Shown here one piece after another: positions 9,716-17,865 of a stretch of 64,000 bases of DNA (the first letter of the stretch is position 1; every line of letters begins with the position of its first letter). The notes under the pieces were generated by a model that had not been told where the DNA came from, did not search any database, and worked only from the letters and a program-made list of their open reading frames with translations. The translations under genes and the position numbers were made by a program. The DNA is from Sinorhizobium sp. BG8 (lineage in GTDB: Bacteria; Pseudomonadota; Alphaproteobacteria; Rhizobiales; Rhizobiaceae). The DNA is taken from NCBI RefSeq assembly GCF_016864555.1, contig NZ_CP044011.1:4359501-4423500 (forward strand), written 5' to 3'.

Positions 9716-10912
9716 ATGACCTTCAAGACCCTCGACGACCTCAACGACATCTCCGGCAAGCGCGTTCTCGTCCGCGTCGACCTCAACGTTCCCATGAAGG
9801 ACGGCAAGGTAACCGACCTGACCCGCATCGAGCGCGTCTCCCCCACCATCCTCGAACTGTCGAAGAAGGGCGCAAAGGTCATCCTGCTCGCCCATTTCGG
9901 CCGCCCGAAAGGTGAACCCGTCGCCGACATGTCGCTCGGCCTGATCGTTCCCGCTGTAGCGGGCGTGCTCGGCAAGCCGGTCGCCTTCGGCGCGGACTGC
10001 ATCGGAGCGCAGGCGGCAAGCGCCGTCTCCGCATTGAAGGACGGCGATATCCTGCTGCTCGAAAACACCCGCTTCCACAAGGGCGAGGAAAAGAACGACG
10101 CGGAGTTCACCAAGGCTCTCGCCGCAAACGGCGATATCTACGTGAACGATGCCTTCTCGGCGGCCCATCGGGCGCACGCTTCTACCGAGGGCCTGGCGCA
10201 CCTGCTGCCCGCCTATGCGGGCCGCACCATGCAGGCCGAACTGGAAGCGCTCGAGAAGGGCCTCGGAAAGCCCGTTCGCCCGGTCGTCGCCATTGTCGGC
10301 GGCGCGAAGGTCTCGACCAAGATCGATCTCCTGACCAACCTCGTGAAGAAGGTCGACGCGCTGGTGATCGGCGGCGGCATGGCGAACACGTTCCTCGCCG
10401 CCCGCGGCACCAATGTCGGCAAGTCGCTTTGCGAGCACGACCTTGCGGAGACCGCCAAGCAGATCATGATCGAAGCGGCAAGCGCGGGCTGCGCCATCGT
10501 TCTTCCTGAGGACGGCGTGGTGGCGCGTGAGTTCAAGGCCGGCGCCGACAACGATGTCGTCGCGATCGACGCGATTCCCGCCGATGCCATGGTGCTCGAT
10601 GTCGGACCTAAGTCCGTCGAAGCCATCGGCGCATGGATCTCGCGTGCCTCGACGCTCGTCTGGAACGGCCCGCTCGGCGCCTTCGAGATCACGCCCTTCG
10701 ATGCCGCGACCGTTGCAGCGGCGAAGCACGCCGCAAGCCGCACGAAGGAAGGCGCCCTCGTTTCAGTTGCCGGTGGCGGCGATACCGTCGCGGCGCTGAA
10801 CCATGCCGGCGTGGCGGACGAATTCACCTATGTCTCGACCGCCGGCGGCGCATTCCTGGAATGGATGGAAGGCAAGCCGCTCCCGGGCGTCGAGATCCTC
10901 CAGGCGAAGTAA
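9716..10912 (+). CDS. pgk: Phosphoglycerate kinase
   Basis: A 398-residue PGK, family length, making ATP from 1,3-bisphosphoglycerate. The N-lobe has [14 protein letters not shown] and the substrate-site HFGRPKG. The hinge region has [13 protein letters not shown]. The C-lobe nucleotide loop shows [11 protein letters not shown]. Start at ATG 9716 follows GACGGGAGAAG; an upstream in-frame extension to 9686 lacks homology. It is the last gene of the gap operon and is followed by a strong terminator. Confidence 0.96.
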   Translation: MTFKTLDDLNDISGKRVLVRVDLNVPMKDGKVTDLTRIERVSPTILELSKKGAKVILLAHFGRPKGEPVADMSLGLIVPAVAGVLGKPVAFGADCIGAQAASAVSALKDGDILLLENTRFHKGEEKNDAEFTKALAANGDIYVNDAFSAAHRAHASTEGLAHLLPAYAGRTMQAELEALEKGLGKPVRPVVAIVGGAKVSTKIDLLTNLVKKVDALVIGGGMANTFLAARGTNVGKSLCEHDLAETAKQIMIEAASAGCAIVLPEDGVVAREFKAGADNDVVAIDAIPADAMVLDVGPKSVEAIGAWISRASTLVWNGPLGAFEITPFDAATVAAAKHAASRTKEGALVSVAGGGDTVAALNHAGVADEFTYVSTAGGAFLEWMEGKPLPGVEILQAK

Positions 10913-10936
10913 GCTCAGAAACATCCTGAAAATCAC

Positions 10937-10967
10937 GGCCGCACCTTTCGCGAGGTGCGGCCTTTTT
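10937..10967 (+). terminator. Rho-independent terminator of the gap-pgk operon
   Basis: Perfect 10-bp stem GGCCGCACCT / AGGTGCGGCC with loop TTCGCG, followed by TTTTTC. It starts 24 bases after pgk and separates the operon from fbaB. Confidence 0.9.
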
Positions 10968-11109
10968 CTTGGCCGAATGCATGCCTCGAAAGGACGCAGG
11001 TGCCGGAAGACTTATGCGAAAAGGACCGCGATACTCTCCGGAAATGCCGTGAGCGCGCCTTCCACACCTCGAGAAGCGTGGCAATCGCCAAAAATAGTGA
11101 TGGAATTTC

Positions 11110-11136
11110 AAACGATTAAAAAAATTTAAATCGTTT
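11110..11136 (+). promoter_or_regulatory. AT-rich inverted repeat upstream of fbaB
   Basis: AAACGATT and AATCGTTT form an exact 8-bp inverted repeat around an 11-base A/T core, 74 bp before the aldolase start. It stands out in an otherwise GC-rich region and looks like an operator for a dimeric regulator. The 297-bp pgk-fbaB interval otherwise holds the pgk terminator and no gene. Confidence 0.4.
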
Positions 11137-11209
11137 CGCACAATCTGGCCGCGGTTTTAATTACAATTCTCTTCTGTTATCGCGTCGAATGGTTGCAAGG
11201 GAGAAACCT

Positions 11210-12235
11210 ATGAGCGAAAGACTGGAAGACATCGCACTGGCCATGGTTGCCAACGGCAAGGGCCTGCTCGCAGCCGATGAATCCACGGCTACCATCAAGA
11301 AGCGCTTCGAAGGCATCGGCCTGGAATCGACGGAGACGTCTCGTCGGGACTACCGCGAGATGCTGTTCACCGCCGACGAGGCAATGCGCTCCTACATTTC
11401 CGGCGTCATTCTCTATGAAGAGACGCTTTTCCAGAAGGCGGCCGACGGTACGCCGCTTGCCGACGTCATCCGTGCGTCGGACAGCATTCCGGGTATCAAG
11501 GTGGATACCGGTGCAAAACCGATGGCCCTGTTCGCCGGCGAGACCGTGACAGAGGGACTTGACGGTCTGGCTGCCCGCCTGGCCAAGTACTACGAGGCAG
11601 GTGCCCGTTTCGCCAAGTGGCGCGGCGTCATCGCCGTCAGCGAACAGCTTCCGAGCTACGGCGCGATCAAGGCCAATGCCCAGGCGCTCGCCCGCTATGC
11701 GGCGCTTTGCCAGGAAGCCGGCATCGTTCCGATCGTCGAGCCGGAAGTCCTCATGGACGGCGAGCCCGGAAATCATTCGATCGCCCGGTCCGAGGAAGTG
11801 ACCGAGGAAGTGCTCCGCATCACCTTCGCCGAACTGGCGGACCAGCGGGTGAAGCTCGAAGGCATGATCCTGAAGCCTTCCATGGTGATTGATGGCAAGA
11901 AGGTCCGCACGGCGTCCGTCGCCGAGGTTGCCGAGCGCACCGTGCGTGTGCTGAAGCGCACTGTCCCCTCCGCCGTCCCCGGCGTCGCCTTCCTTTCGGG
12001 CGGCCAGTCCACCGAGGAAGCGACAGCACACCTTTCCGCGATGAACGCAGGCCATGACCTGCCGTGGGCGCTTACCTTCTCCTACGGCCGCGCGCTCCAG
12101 ACCGAAGCGCTCAACGCATGGGGTGGAAAGTCGGAGAATGTTGCGGCCGGCCAGCGCGCCTTTACCCACCGCGCCAAGATGTGCAGCCTTGCCGCAAAGG
12201 GTTCCTGGAAAAAGGACTTCGAGAAGGCGGCCTGA
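11210..12235 (+). CDS. fbaB: Fructose-bisphosphate aldolase, class I
   Basis: A 341-residue class I aldolase that uses a Schiff base rather than a metal. The active-site lysine is K222 in GMILKPSMV, and LLAADESTATIKKRF near residue 19 is the class I N-terminal signature. It cleaves fructose 1,6-bisphosphate, and the neighbours give it a glycolytic or gluconeogenic setting. Start at MSERLEDIA after AAGGGAGAAA; a TTG/ATG extension to 11189 is less likely. It has its own upstream region with an inverted repeat and its own terminator, so it is probably transcribed separately from pgk. Confidence 0.93.
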   Translation: MSERLEDIALAMVANGKGLLAADESTATIKKRFEGIGLESTETSRRDYREMLFTADEAMRSYISGVILYEETLFQKAADGTPLADVIRASDSIPGIKVDTGAKPMALFAGETVTEGLDGLAARLAKYYEAGARFAKWRGVIAVSEQLPSYGAIKANAQALARYAALCQEAGIVPIVEPEVLMDGEPGNHSIARSEEVTEEVLRITFAELADQRVKLEGMILKPSMVIDGKKVRTASVAEVAERTVRVLKRTVPSAVPGVAFLSGGQSTEEATAHLSAMNAGHDLPWALTFSYGRALQTEALNAWGGKSENVAAGQRAFTHRAKMCSLAAKGSWKKDFEKAA

Positions 12236-12266
12236 TATCTGAAGCCTGCCGCTTACGAATGCCGAC

Positions 12267-12299
12267 GAACCCGGTCTATTGGCCGGGTTCTTCGTTTTT
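12267..12299 (+). terminator. Rho-independent terminator of fbaB
   Basis: Stem GAACCCGG / CCGGGTTC with an 8-base loop, then TTCGTTTTTG. It begins 32 bases after the fbaB stop. Confidence 0.75.
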
Positions 12300-12399
12300 G
12301 TACCCTTCTTTAGTCGCATGCGGCGGCATGGCACTTGCACTCTCGCCGCAGCGGCCTACATTTCAGGTGTGTTCAACGAAATGAAAGGAAGGTGATCCA

Positions 12400-12474
12400 A
12401 TGTCTAATGAGATTTCGGACCTCGTCGCAGGCATGGGAAACGTGGTGAGCGAAACGAGGCAGCCCTCGTTCTGA
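12400..12474 (+). CDS. Possible 24-residue peptide (leader or sORF)
   Basis: ATG at 12400 follows GAAAGGAAGGTG, a very good ribosome site. It opens a 24-codon frame beginning MSNEISDLVAG and ending RQPSF, closed by TGA. It is followed by two hairpins (CGGACC / GGTCCG at 12488-12503 and a GGCC pair) and a terminator. The layout ribosome site, mini-ORF, hairpins, U-run resembles a leader-peptide attenuator or an sRNA that also encodes a peptide. No gene in the same direction follows closely, so classic attenuation is doubtful. The peptide is not recognised. Confidence 0.4.
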   Translation: MSNEISDLVAGMGNVVSETRQPSF

Positions 12475-12532
12475 CCCAACCTTCCTTCGGACCCATAGGT
12501 CCGGGCCTATAGACAGGGCCAAAGCTCATGGA

Positions 12533-12557
12533 GGGCCGCCACAGAGCGGCCCTTTTT
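12533..12557 (+). terminator. Rho-independent terminator after the 24-codon ORF
   Basis: Stem GGGCCGC / GCGGCCC with loop CACAGA and TTTTT. It closes the 12.4-12.56 kb transcription unit. The stem also sits 30 bases beyond the stop of the convergent small membrane protein gene. Confidence 0.75.
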
Positions 12558-12586
12558 GCTGCGCGCTGACACGCAGGCGTCGCCTG

Positions 12587-12742
12587 TCACGGACGGATGA
12601 GGACGGTCAGCATCATCACCGCAATCGCCCCGACGGCAATCTTCCAGACATCCTTCCGGCGCCTGAGACCCGGCCATCCGATTGGCCGTAGCAGGTGGAG
12701 CACCATCACAAGCAGCAGCAGGACCGGCAGGATTTTCGACAT
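12587..12742 (-). CDS. Small membrane protein, unknown function
   Basis: Predicted 51 residues with two hydrophobic segments: about 3-18 (KILPVLLLLVMVLHLL) and 30-48 (VWKIAVGAIAVMMLTVL). They are separated by a basic turn (RPIGWPGLRRRK), which predicts a two-helix inner-membrane hairpin. Start at MSK because the upstream extension is cysteine- and arginine-rich and lacks a ribosome site. No family recognised. It lies alone between the 12.4 kb unit and the MFS gene, which points the other way. Confidence 0.6.
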   Translation of the reverse strand: MSKILPVLLLLVMVLHLLRPIGWPGLRRRKDVWKIAVGAIAVMMLTVLIRP

Positions 12743-12905
12743 ACGAGTTCCCTTTTTGCCGTTCCTGTCACAACGGCGACATTTTTCCAAGCGATCAGCG
12801 CGTTATTTCCGGAGGAAGCCTCAGCCCACCCCCCAATAAATCGGCACTGGAAATCATGGCCTTAGCGGCATAGTTCTTTCTGATCTCGAATACTGCGGGA
12901 ACACG

Positions 12906-14225
12906 ATGCGACATAACCTGCTTTCTGTCTTCGCGCTGTTGCTTGGTACGCTGTTCCTGTTTCTCGGCAATGGTCTTCACGGCCTGCTGCTGCCGGTGCG
13001 CGGCGCGCTCGAGGGCTACCCAACCACGCTGCTCGGTCTTCTCGGCACATCCTGGGCCACGGGTTTCGTCCTTGGATGCCTGCTCGCGCCGACAGTCGTA
13101 AAGCGCATCGGCCATGTCCGCGCCTTTTCCGGGTTCTCGTCGCTGATCGCCATAATTGCGCTCCTGACCGGCATTCTCGTCGATCCCATCTGGTGGGTTG
13201 CCTTGCGCGCCTTTACCGGCTTCTCCACCGCCGGCACCTCCATGATCATCGAGAGCTGGCTCAACGAGCGCGCCACCAACGAGAGCCGCGGCGTCATCTT
13301 CTCGCTCTACATCGCGATCACCCTGTTCGGTGTGGTCGGCGGGCAGATGATGGTTCCCCTCGGAGACGTGAAGACGCCGATCCTCTTCATGGTCGCAGGC
13401 ATTGTCTATTGCCTGGCGCTCTTGCCGACCACGCTGTCGACTGCGGCCTCCCCGCAACCGCTGAAGCAGGTCAAGCTCGACATACCCACGCTGTTCCGCA
13501 CCTCGCCGATTGCGTGCGTGGGCATCGTGCTCATCGGCATCGCCAACGGTGCCTTCGGCACGCTGGGTGCCGTCTTTGGGAGTGACGCCGGCCTTTCGCC
13601 GAGTGCGATCGCGGTAATGATGGCGGTGACGATCTTCGCGGGCGCCGTCATGCAGCTTCCGGCCGGCCGCATCTCCGATCGCGTCGACCGCCGCTACGTG
13701 CTGGCAGCCCTCTCCGCCATCGGCGCGGTAGCGGGCCTCCTGCTCTTCGTGGTCCAGCCGAACGGGTTCACGCCCCTGCTGATCCTCATCGCCATCTACG
13801 GGGCCATGGCCAACGCGCTCTATCCGATCGCGGTCTCCCACGCCAACGACTTTGCGAACCCCGAAGACTTCGTGAAGGTCTCGGGCGGCCTGCTGCTTCT
13901 CTACGGCATAGGAACGATCATCGGCCCGACGATTGGCGGCCCGATCATGTCGTCCGTAGGCCCCTACTCGCTGTTCCTGGTCACGGCAATCGCACACAGC
14001 CTGATTACCGCCTACGCGATCTTCCGCAGCCGCCGTCGCGCCGCGCGCCCGGCGGCCACCCGCGACGCCTACACGACGATCAACCCCGGCACGCTGACGA
14101 CGCCTGAGAGCCTGCAGCTTTCTCCCGCGCCCAGCAGTCACAGGCGACCGGCACAGAGAGCGAAGAGGAGCGAGAGTGATGAGCATCAACGACGACGATC
14201 GACCCATCAAGCGGCCCGCCCATGA
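12906..14225 (+). CDS. MFS transporter
   Basis: A major facilitator protein with about 12 hydrophobic segments in its first 380 residues (for example LFLFLGNGLHGLLLPV and GIGTIIGPTIGGPI) and no signal peptide. It resembles the YcaD/YfkF-like group; the substrate is unknown. The last about 30 codons are arginine- and serine-rich, unlike the rest, and overlap the following DUF1192 gene by about 47 bases. From 14129 the neighbouring frame reads an acidic tail (AQQSQATGTESEEERE) that stops with TGA exactly on the DUF1192 ATG. A one-base loss near 14121-14128 is therefore suspected, with a true end at 14179. Confidence 0.85.
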   Translation: MRHNLLSVFALLLGTLFLFLGNGLHGLLLPVRGALEGYPTTLLGLLGTSWATGFVLGCLLAPTVVKRIGHVRAFSGFSSLIAIIALLTGILVDPIWWVALRAFTGFSTAGTSMIIESWLNERATNESRGVIFSLYIAITLFGVVGGQMMVPLGDVKTPILFMVAGIVYCLALLPTTLSTAASPQPLKQVKLDIPTLFRTSPIACVGIVLIGIANGAFGTLGAVFGSDAGLSPSAIAVMMAVTIFAGAVMQLPAGRISDRVDRRYVLAALSAIGAVAGLLLFVVQPNGFTPLLILIAIYGAMANALYPIAVSHANDFANPEDFVKVSGGLLLLYGIGTIIGPTIGGPIMSSVGPYSLFLVTAIAHSLITAYAIFRSRRRAARPAATRDAYTTINPGTLTTPESLQLSPAPSSHRRPAQRAKRSESDEHQRRRSTHQAARP

Positions 14226-14367
14226 CATCGGATGCGACCTGTCCATGCTGTCGGTGGATGAATTGGCGAATCGCATCGAGCTCCTGAAGACCGAGATTGG
14301 CCGGCTCGAGGAGGAGAAGCAGCGCAAGGGTGCAAGCCGCGCCGCAGCGGAAGGACTATTCCGCTGA
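14179..14367 (+). CDS. DUF1192 family protein
   Basis: A 62-residue alphaproteobacterial protein. The core SMLSVDELANRIELLKTEIGRLEEE is the DUF1192 signature, a short amphipathic helix likely to dimerise. Start at ATG 14179 (a GTG lies one codon upstream); the TGATG junction suggests translational coupling to the MFS gene if its frame is repaired. No function is established for the family. It is followed by about 385 bases without a protein gene, which hold a candidate sRNA. Confidence 0.8.
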   Translation: MSINDDDRPIKRPAHDIGCDLSMLSVDELANRIELLKTEIGRLEEEKQRKGASRAAAEGLFR

Positions 14368-14469
14368 AATCGTCTTGCGAGACGGCCATTTCCGGAGGCT
14401 CGGCCCGGTGACGGCAGGCAGGATCAACGTAGAGTTAACCAGGCCTTAAGCTTTATGAGCTATTACTTG

Positions 14470-14571
14470 CATGTCCGGACTTTCCGGGTTCAGACATCTT
14501 CGCCGCTTGGGGATGGGTCTGATTTTTCTCCCTGTTTTACCTTGAGAGCCGCTTGTGCGGCTCTTTTTTTA
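14470..14571 (+). ncRNA. Candidate trans-acting small RNA
   Basis: An about 100-nt unit between DUF1192 and the RcdA-like gene. It has hairpin 1 (CCGGA CTT TCCGG, about 14476-14488) and hairpin 2 (CAGAC-ATC / GAT-GG-GTCTG). A single-stranded pyrimidine-rich linker (ATTTTTCTCCCTGTTTTACC) follows, then a strong terminator ending in seven T. The CTCCC segment could pair with ribosome-binding sites. A possible -10 (CTATTA) lies just upstream. No reading frame explains it. It resembles Hfq-type rhizobial sRNAs in layout, but I cannot name the family. Confidence 0.5.
14545..14570 (+). terminator. Rho-independent terminator of the candidate sRNA
   Basis: Perfect 8-bp stem AGAGCCGC / GCGGCTCT, tetraloop TTGT and a run of T. 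It is among the strongest terminators in the window and ends a non-coding stretch. Confidence 0.9.
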
Positions 14572-14752
14572 TGTCTTCGTCCGGGCTCCCTCCCTGAAGA
14601 GCGTAAACAATTGTGGAGATTAACCTTTTCTTAAGATCTCGCTTGCGCGAAATGGGCTATGGTATCATTCTGTGTGCATGGAACAGCCCGGCGGAACACT
14701 ACCGTGCAACCGGCGTTACCTGACTTGTGATGCGTTTAACAGGGATAAGATC

Positions 14753-15271
14753 ATGTCCGAACGGGGATTGAATACCGTCAGTTTTGCCGGCCACGCTGCG
14801 TCCTCCACGCAGTTCAAGTCTCTGTATGCGGAAGGCATGGGTCTGGTCGAGGAAACCGCGAGCTATCTCGACGGCGCCGGCCGCCAGGCCTCCAAGGTCC
14901 TGCCACGCATGGCATCCGTGCTCTACGCCGCAGAATCGATGCGCCTCACCACGCGCCTCATGCAGATGGCCTCGTGGCTGCTTCTGCAGCGCGCCGTCAA
15001 CAATGGCGAGATGTCGCGCGAGCAGGTGATGTCGGAAAAGAACAAGGTTCGCCTCGACAGCTTCAACGTCGATCGCACCGCACCGGGCTGGGACGACCTT
15101 CCGGAAGCTTTCCGCAGCCTCATCGAGCATTCCCTGCGGGTGCAGAACCGCATCGCCCTTCTCGACCGGGAAATCTATCGTCCGCACGAGATGCCGACCT
15201 TCGTGCCCGACAACCAGAACAGCGTTCAGGCGCAGCTCAGCCTGCTGCAGACGGCATTCGCCAAGCACTGA
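14753..15271 (+). CDS. RcdA-like DUF1465 family protein
   Basis: A 172-residue all-helical protein of the DUF1465 family. In Caulobacter the family member RcdA is an adaptor that helps ClpXP degrade the cell-cycle regulator CtrA. Visible features are the family-like N-terminal half (SFAGHAASSTQFKSLYAEGM), the central helical pair LTTRLMQMASWLLLQRAV and the conserved LPEAFRSLIEHSLRVQNRI. Start at MSERGLN after AGGGATAAGATC; the upstream extension is unsupported. A single gene with its own terminator. The cell-cycle role is transferred from the family. Confidence 0.8.
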   Translation: MSERGLNTVSFAGHAASSTQFKSLYAEGMGLVEETASYLDGAGRQASKVLPRMASVLYAAESMRLTTRLMQMASWLLLQRAVNNGEMSREQVMSEKNKVRLDSFNVDRTAPGWDDLPEAFRSLIEHSLRVQNRIALLDREIYRPHEMPTFVPDNQNSVQAQLSLLQTAFAKH

Positions 15272-15297
15272 GCAACGGTGCGCGTCGAACCTCTCGG

Positions 15298-15322
15298 ACC
15301 CGGCCATTGGCCGGGTTTTTTG
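15298..15322 (+). terminator. Rho-independent terminator after the DUF1465 gene
   Basis: Perfect 8-bp stem ACCCGGCC / GGCCGGGT with loop ATT and TTTTTT. It starts 27 bases after the stop. Confidence 0.9.
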
Positions 15323-15381
15323 TTGCCCTCGCCAATGAAGCGGACACCGCGGATCGCCACTCGCCCCATGTTCTCAGACAA

Positions 15382-15406
15382 CAAAAAAGCCCGGCAAAAC
15401 CGGGCT
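15382..15406 (-). terminator. Rho-independent terminator of rpmE
   Basis: On the minus strand, stem AGCCCGG / CCGGGCT with a 5-base loop followed by TTTTTTG, about 55 bases past the rpmE stop. It faces the plus-strand terminator at 15298, so the two convergent units are separated. Confidence 0.85.
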
Positions 15407-15460
15407 CTTTCAGAATGCGACAATTTGAAGCAGGCCGTGGGTAACGGCCGCGAGCGCCTA

Positions 15461-15682
15461 TTAGAGGCCGAGGCCTTCGAAGCGCTTCTTGAACTTGGAG
15501 ACGCGGCCACCGCGGTCCATGAGCTGCTGGTTGCCGCCGGTCCAAGCCGGGTGCGACTTCGGATCGATTTCGAGGTTCATGGTTGCACCTTCGGAACCCC
15601 AGGTCGAGCGGGTCTCGTACTCGGTGCCGTCGGTCATCACGACCTTGATGACGTGGTAGTCGGGATGGATTTCAGCCTTCAT
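15461..15682 (-). CDS. rpmE: 50S ribosomal protein L31
   Basis: A 73-residue L31 starting [19 protein letters not shown], with the conserved STWGSEG and HPAWTGGNQ and a basic tail ([15 protein letters not shown]). There is no cysteine, so the zinc-binding CxxC pair of C-plus L31 is absent; this is the zinc-independent form. Start at ATG 15682; the open frame upstream to 15808 has no L31 similarity. It is divergent from the ABC exporter, with starts about 110 bp apart, and has its own terminator. Confidence 0.94.
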   Translation of the reverse strand: MKAEIHPDYHVIKVVMTDGTEYETRSTWGSEGATMNLEIDPKSHPAWTGGNQQLMDRGGRVSKFKKRFEGLGL

Positions 15683-15791
15683 GACAATGTTCCTGCTTGT
15701 TCCGGGGGCCATTTGTCGCATTCCATTGCGGCAGCCGGTCCAAAGACGTAAATGAAGCCGCAGTCGGCTAGAGCTACGGCTTCCCAATTCG

Positions 15792-17690
15792 ATGGCGAGC
15801 CTATACATGAAGGCCGTCGCGATAACAAGAGCCGAAACTCAATTCGTGCCGGCAAGTACCGGAATCGAGGATAAATTGAGCGAAGAGAAGCAAGCTGACG
15901 CCCCGCAGAAAGTAGGGCGTAAGTCCATCCGGCCGCTGGTCAAGCTCACACCCTACATGAAGCGCTATCGCGGGCTCGTGCTCGGGGCGATTGTTGCGCT
16001 GGTTGTTGCCGCCATCACGACGCTTACGCTTCCGATGGCGATCCGGCGTATGATCGACCACGGCTTCTCGCAGTCGGACGCCGGCTTCATCGACACCTAC
16101 TTCGCCATGCTCTTCGTGCTGGCGCTGGTCCTCGGCATTGCGAGCGCGCTGCGATACTACTTCGTCATTACCCTTGGGGAACGGGTCGTCTCGGATCTTC
16201 GCCGCGATGTCTTTTCCCATCTGACGACCCTCTCTCCCGCCTTCTTCGACCGAACCCATTCCGGAGAGATCGTTTCGCGGCTGACCGCCGATACGACGCA
16301 GATCAAGTCCGCCGTCGGGGCGACGGCATCTGTTGCCCTTCGCAACATCATCCTCTGTCTCGGCGCTATCGCCATGATGGTCTATACGAGCCCGAAGCTC
16401 TCGAGCCTCGTTATCGCCGCCATCCCCATCATCGTTTTCCCGCTCGTGGGCTTCGGGCGCTCCGTACGCCGCCGCTCCAGGGAAGCGCAGGATACGCTCG
16501 CCTCCGCCTCCGCCTATGCAAGCGAGGCGATCGGCGCCGCACGCACCTTGCAGGCCTTCAACGGTGAGGACTACGCGCGCGATCGGTTCTCGTCGTCGGT
16601 CGAGAAGGCATACTCGGCCGCCCGCTCGGCGATCGTCTCGCGCTCGCTCCTCACGGGCTTCGCCTTCGCCATGATCTTCGGCAGCGTCGTCGCCGTCCTC
16701 TGGTTCGGCGCGCAGGACGTTCTGAGCGGCACGCTTTCGGCCGGAACGCTCGGCCAGTTCCTGCTCTACTCCGTCTTCGCCGCCGGCAGCCTGGGCGCGC
16801 TCTCCGAAGTCTGGGGCGAACTCTCCCAGGCAGGCGGCGCTACGGAGCGGCTCTCGGAGCTGCTCGCCGAAGAGCCGGCAATCACCGCTCCTGCCAATCC
16901 GGTCGCACTGCCGGAGCCAGCGCGCGGGGCCGTGGAGTTCTCCGACGTCCACTTCTCCTACCCGTCCCGTCCCGGCTATCGCAGCGTCAACGGCCTTTCG
17001 TTCGCTATCAGGCCGGGCGAGACGGTTGCCGTCGTCGGGCCGTCCGGCGCAGGCAAGAGCACGGTCCTGTCGCTGATCCTGCGGTTCTACGACCCGGTAT
17101 CGGGCACGGTGAAGTTCGACGGCGTGGATCTGCGCGACGCCGACCCGCACGAGCTTCGCAAACGCATAGCGATCGTCTCCCAGGAAGTAACGATCTTCGC
17201 TTCCACGATACGCGACAACATCGCCTTCGGCATGCCCGCGGCAAGCGACGAGGCGATACGGGCTGCCGCACGGGCGGCCCAGGCCGAGGAATTCATCGGG
17301 CGCCTGGAGTCGGGCTACGACACGATGGTGGGCGAGCGCGGCATCACGCTTTCCGGTGGCCAGCGGCAGCGCATCGCGATTGCCCGCGCAATCCTGAAGG
17401 ACGCCCCGTTGCTGTTGCTCGACGAGGCAACCTCGGCCCTCGATGCCGAAAGCGAGACGCTGGTTCAAAAGGCTCTCGACGGCCTGATGGGGCATCGCAC
17501 GACGATCGTCATCGCCCATCGCCTTGCGACGGTGCTGAAAGCCGACCGTATCCTCGTCATGGATCACGGCCACGTCGTCGAGGAAGGTACCCACCAGTCC
17601 CTCATCCGCCAGGGCGGGCTCTACGCAAAACTCGCGCGTCTGCAGTTCGACCACGGCGCGCAGGACATTCTCGCCGCGGTCCGGAACTAG
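15792..17690 (+). CDS. ABC exporter, fused permease and ATPase (MsbA-like)
   Basis: A 632-residue half-transporter. After a polar N-terminus the membrane domain spans about residues 55-350 with six expected helices. The nucleotide-binding domain begins near 380, with Walker [10 protein letters not shown] (about 417-425), Q-loop VSQE, signature LSGGQRQ and Walker [13 protein letters not shown], then the H-loop IAHRLAT. It acts as an inner-membrane homodimer, probably exporting a lipid or drug; the substrate is not predictable. Start could be 15792 or the ATG five codons later. Its TAG stop lies inside CTAGAGCGCGTTG, a 13-mer shared with the MITE end at 24457. Confidence 0.9.
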   Translation: MASLYMKAVAITRAETQFVPASTGIEDKLSEEKQADAPQKVGRKSIRPLVKLTPYMKRYRGLVLGAIVALVVAAITTLTLPMAIRRMIDHGFSQSDAGFIDTYFAMLFVLALVLGIASALRYYFVITLGERVVSDLRRDVFSHLTTLSPAFFDRTHSGEIVSRLTADTTQIKSAVGATASVALRNIILCLGAIAMMVYTSPKLSSLVIAAIPIIVFPLVGFGRSVRRRSREAQDTLASASAYASEAIGAARTLQAFNGEDYARDRFSSSVEKAYSAARSAIVSRSLLTGFAFAMIFGSVVAVLWFGAQDVLSGTLSAGTLGQFLLYSVFAAGSLGALSEVWGELSQAGGATERLSELLAEEPAITAPANPVALPEPARGAVEFSDVHFSYPSRPGYRSVNGLSFAIRPGETVAVVGPSGAGKSTVLSLILRFYDPVSGTVKFDGVDLRDADPHELRKRIAIVSQEVTIFASTIRDNIAFGMPAASDEAIRAAARAAQAEEFIGRLESGYDTMVGERGITLSGGQRQRIAIARAILKDAPLLLLDEATSALDAESETLVQKALDGLMGHRTTIVIAHRLATVLKADRILVMDHGHVVEEGTHQSLIRQGGLYAKLARLQFDHGAQDILAAVRN

Positions 17691-17865
17691 AGCGCGTTGA
17701 GAAAGACCCGGGCAGCGGATCCGCGCCCGGAATTGCCTCAAGGCAAGCGGCTCGAGCAGTCTCGCGATTTGGAGAAGGCGGAGATGACCTGATGTCCGCA
17801 ACTGCGGCCGCAGATGGGGGCCCCGGAATGGAGCTGGTGCCCGTCTCGCCCAGTGCGGAGACCGC

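Noticed and set aside
12795-14327. 510-codon minus-strand frame opposite the MFS gene
   Set aside because: Arginine/aspartate-rich translation typical of an antisense shadow; the MFS protein on the plus strand is clearly real.
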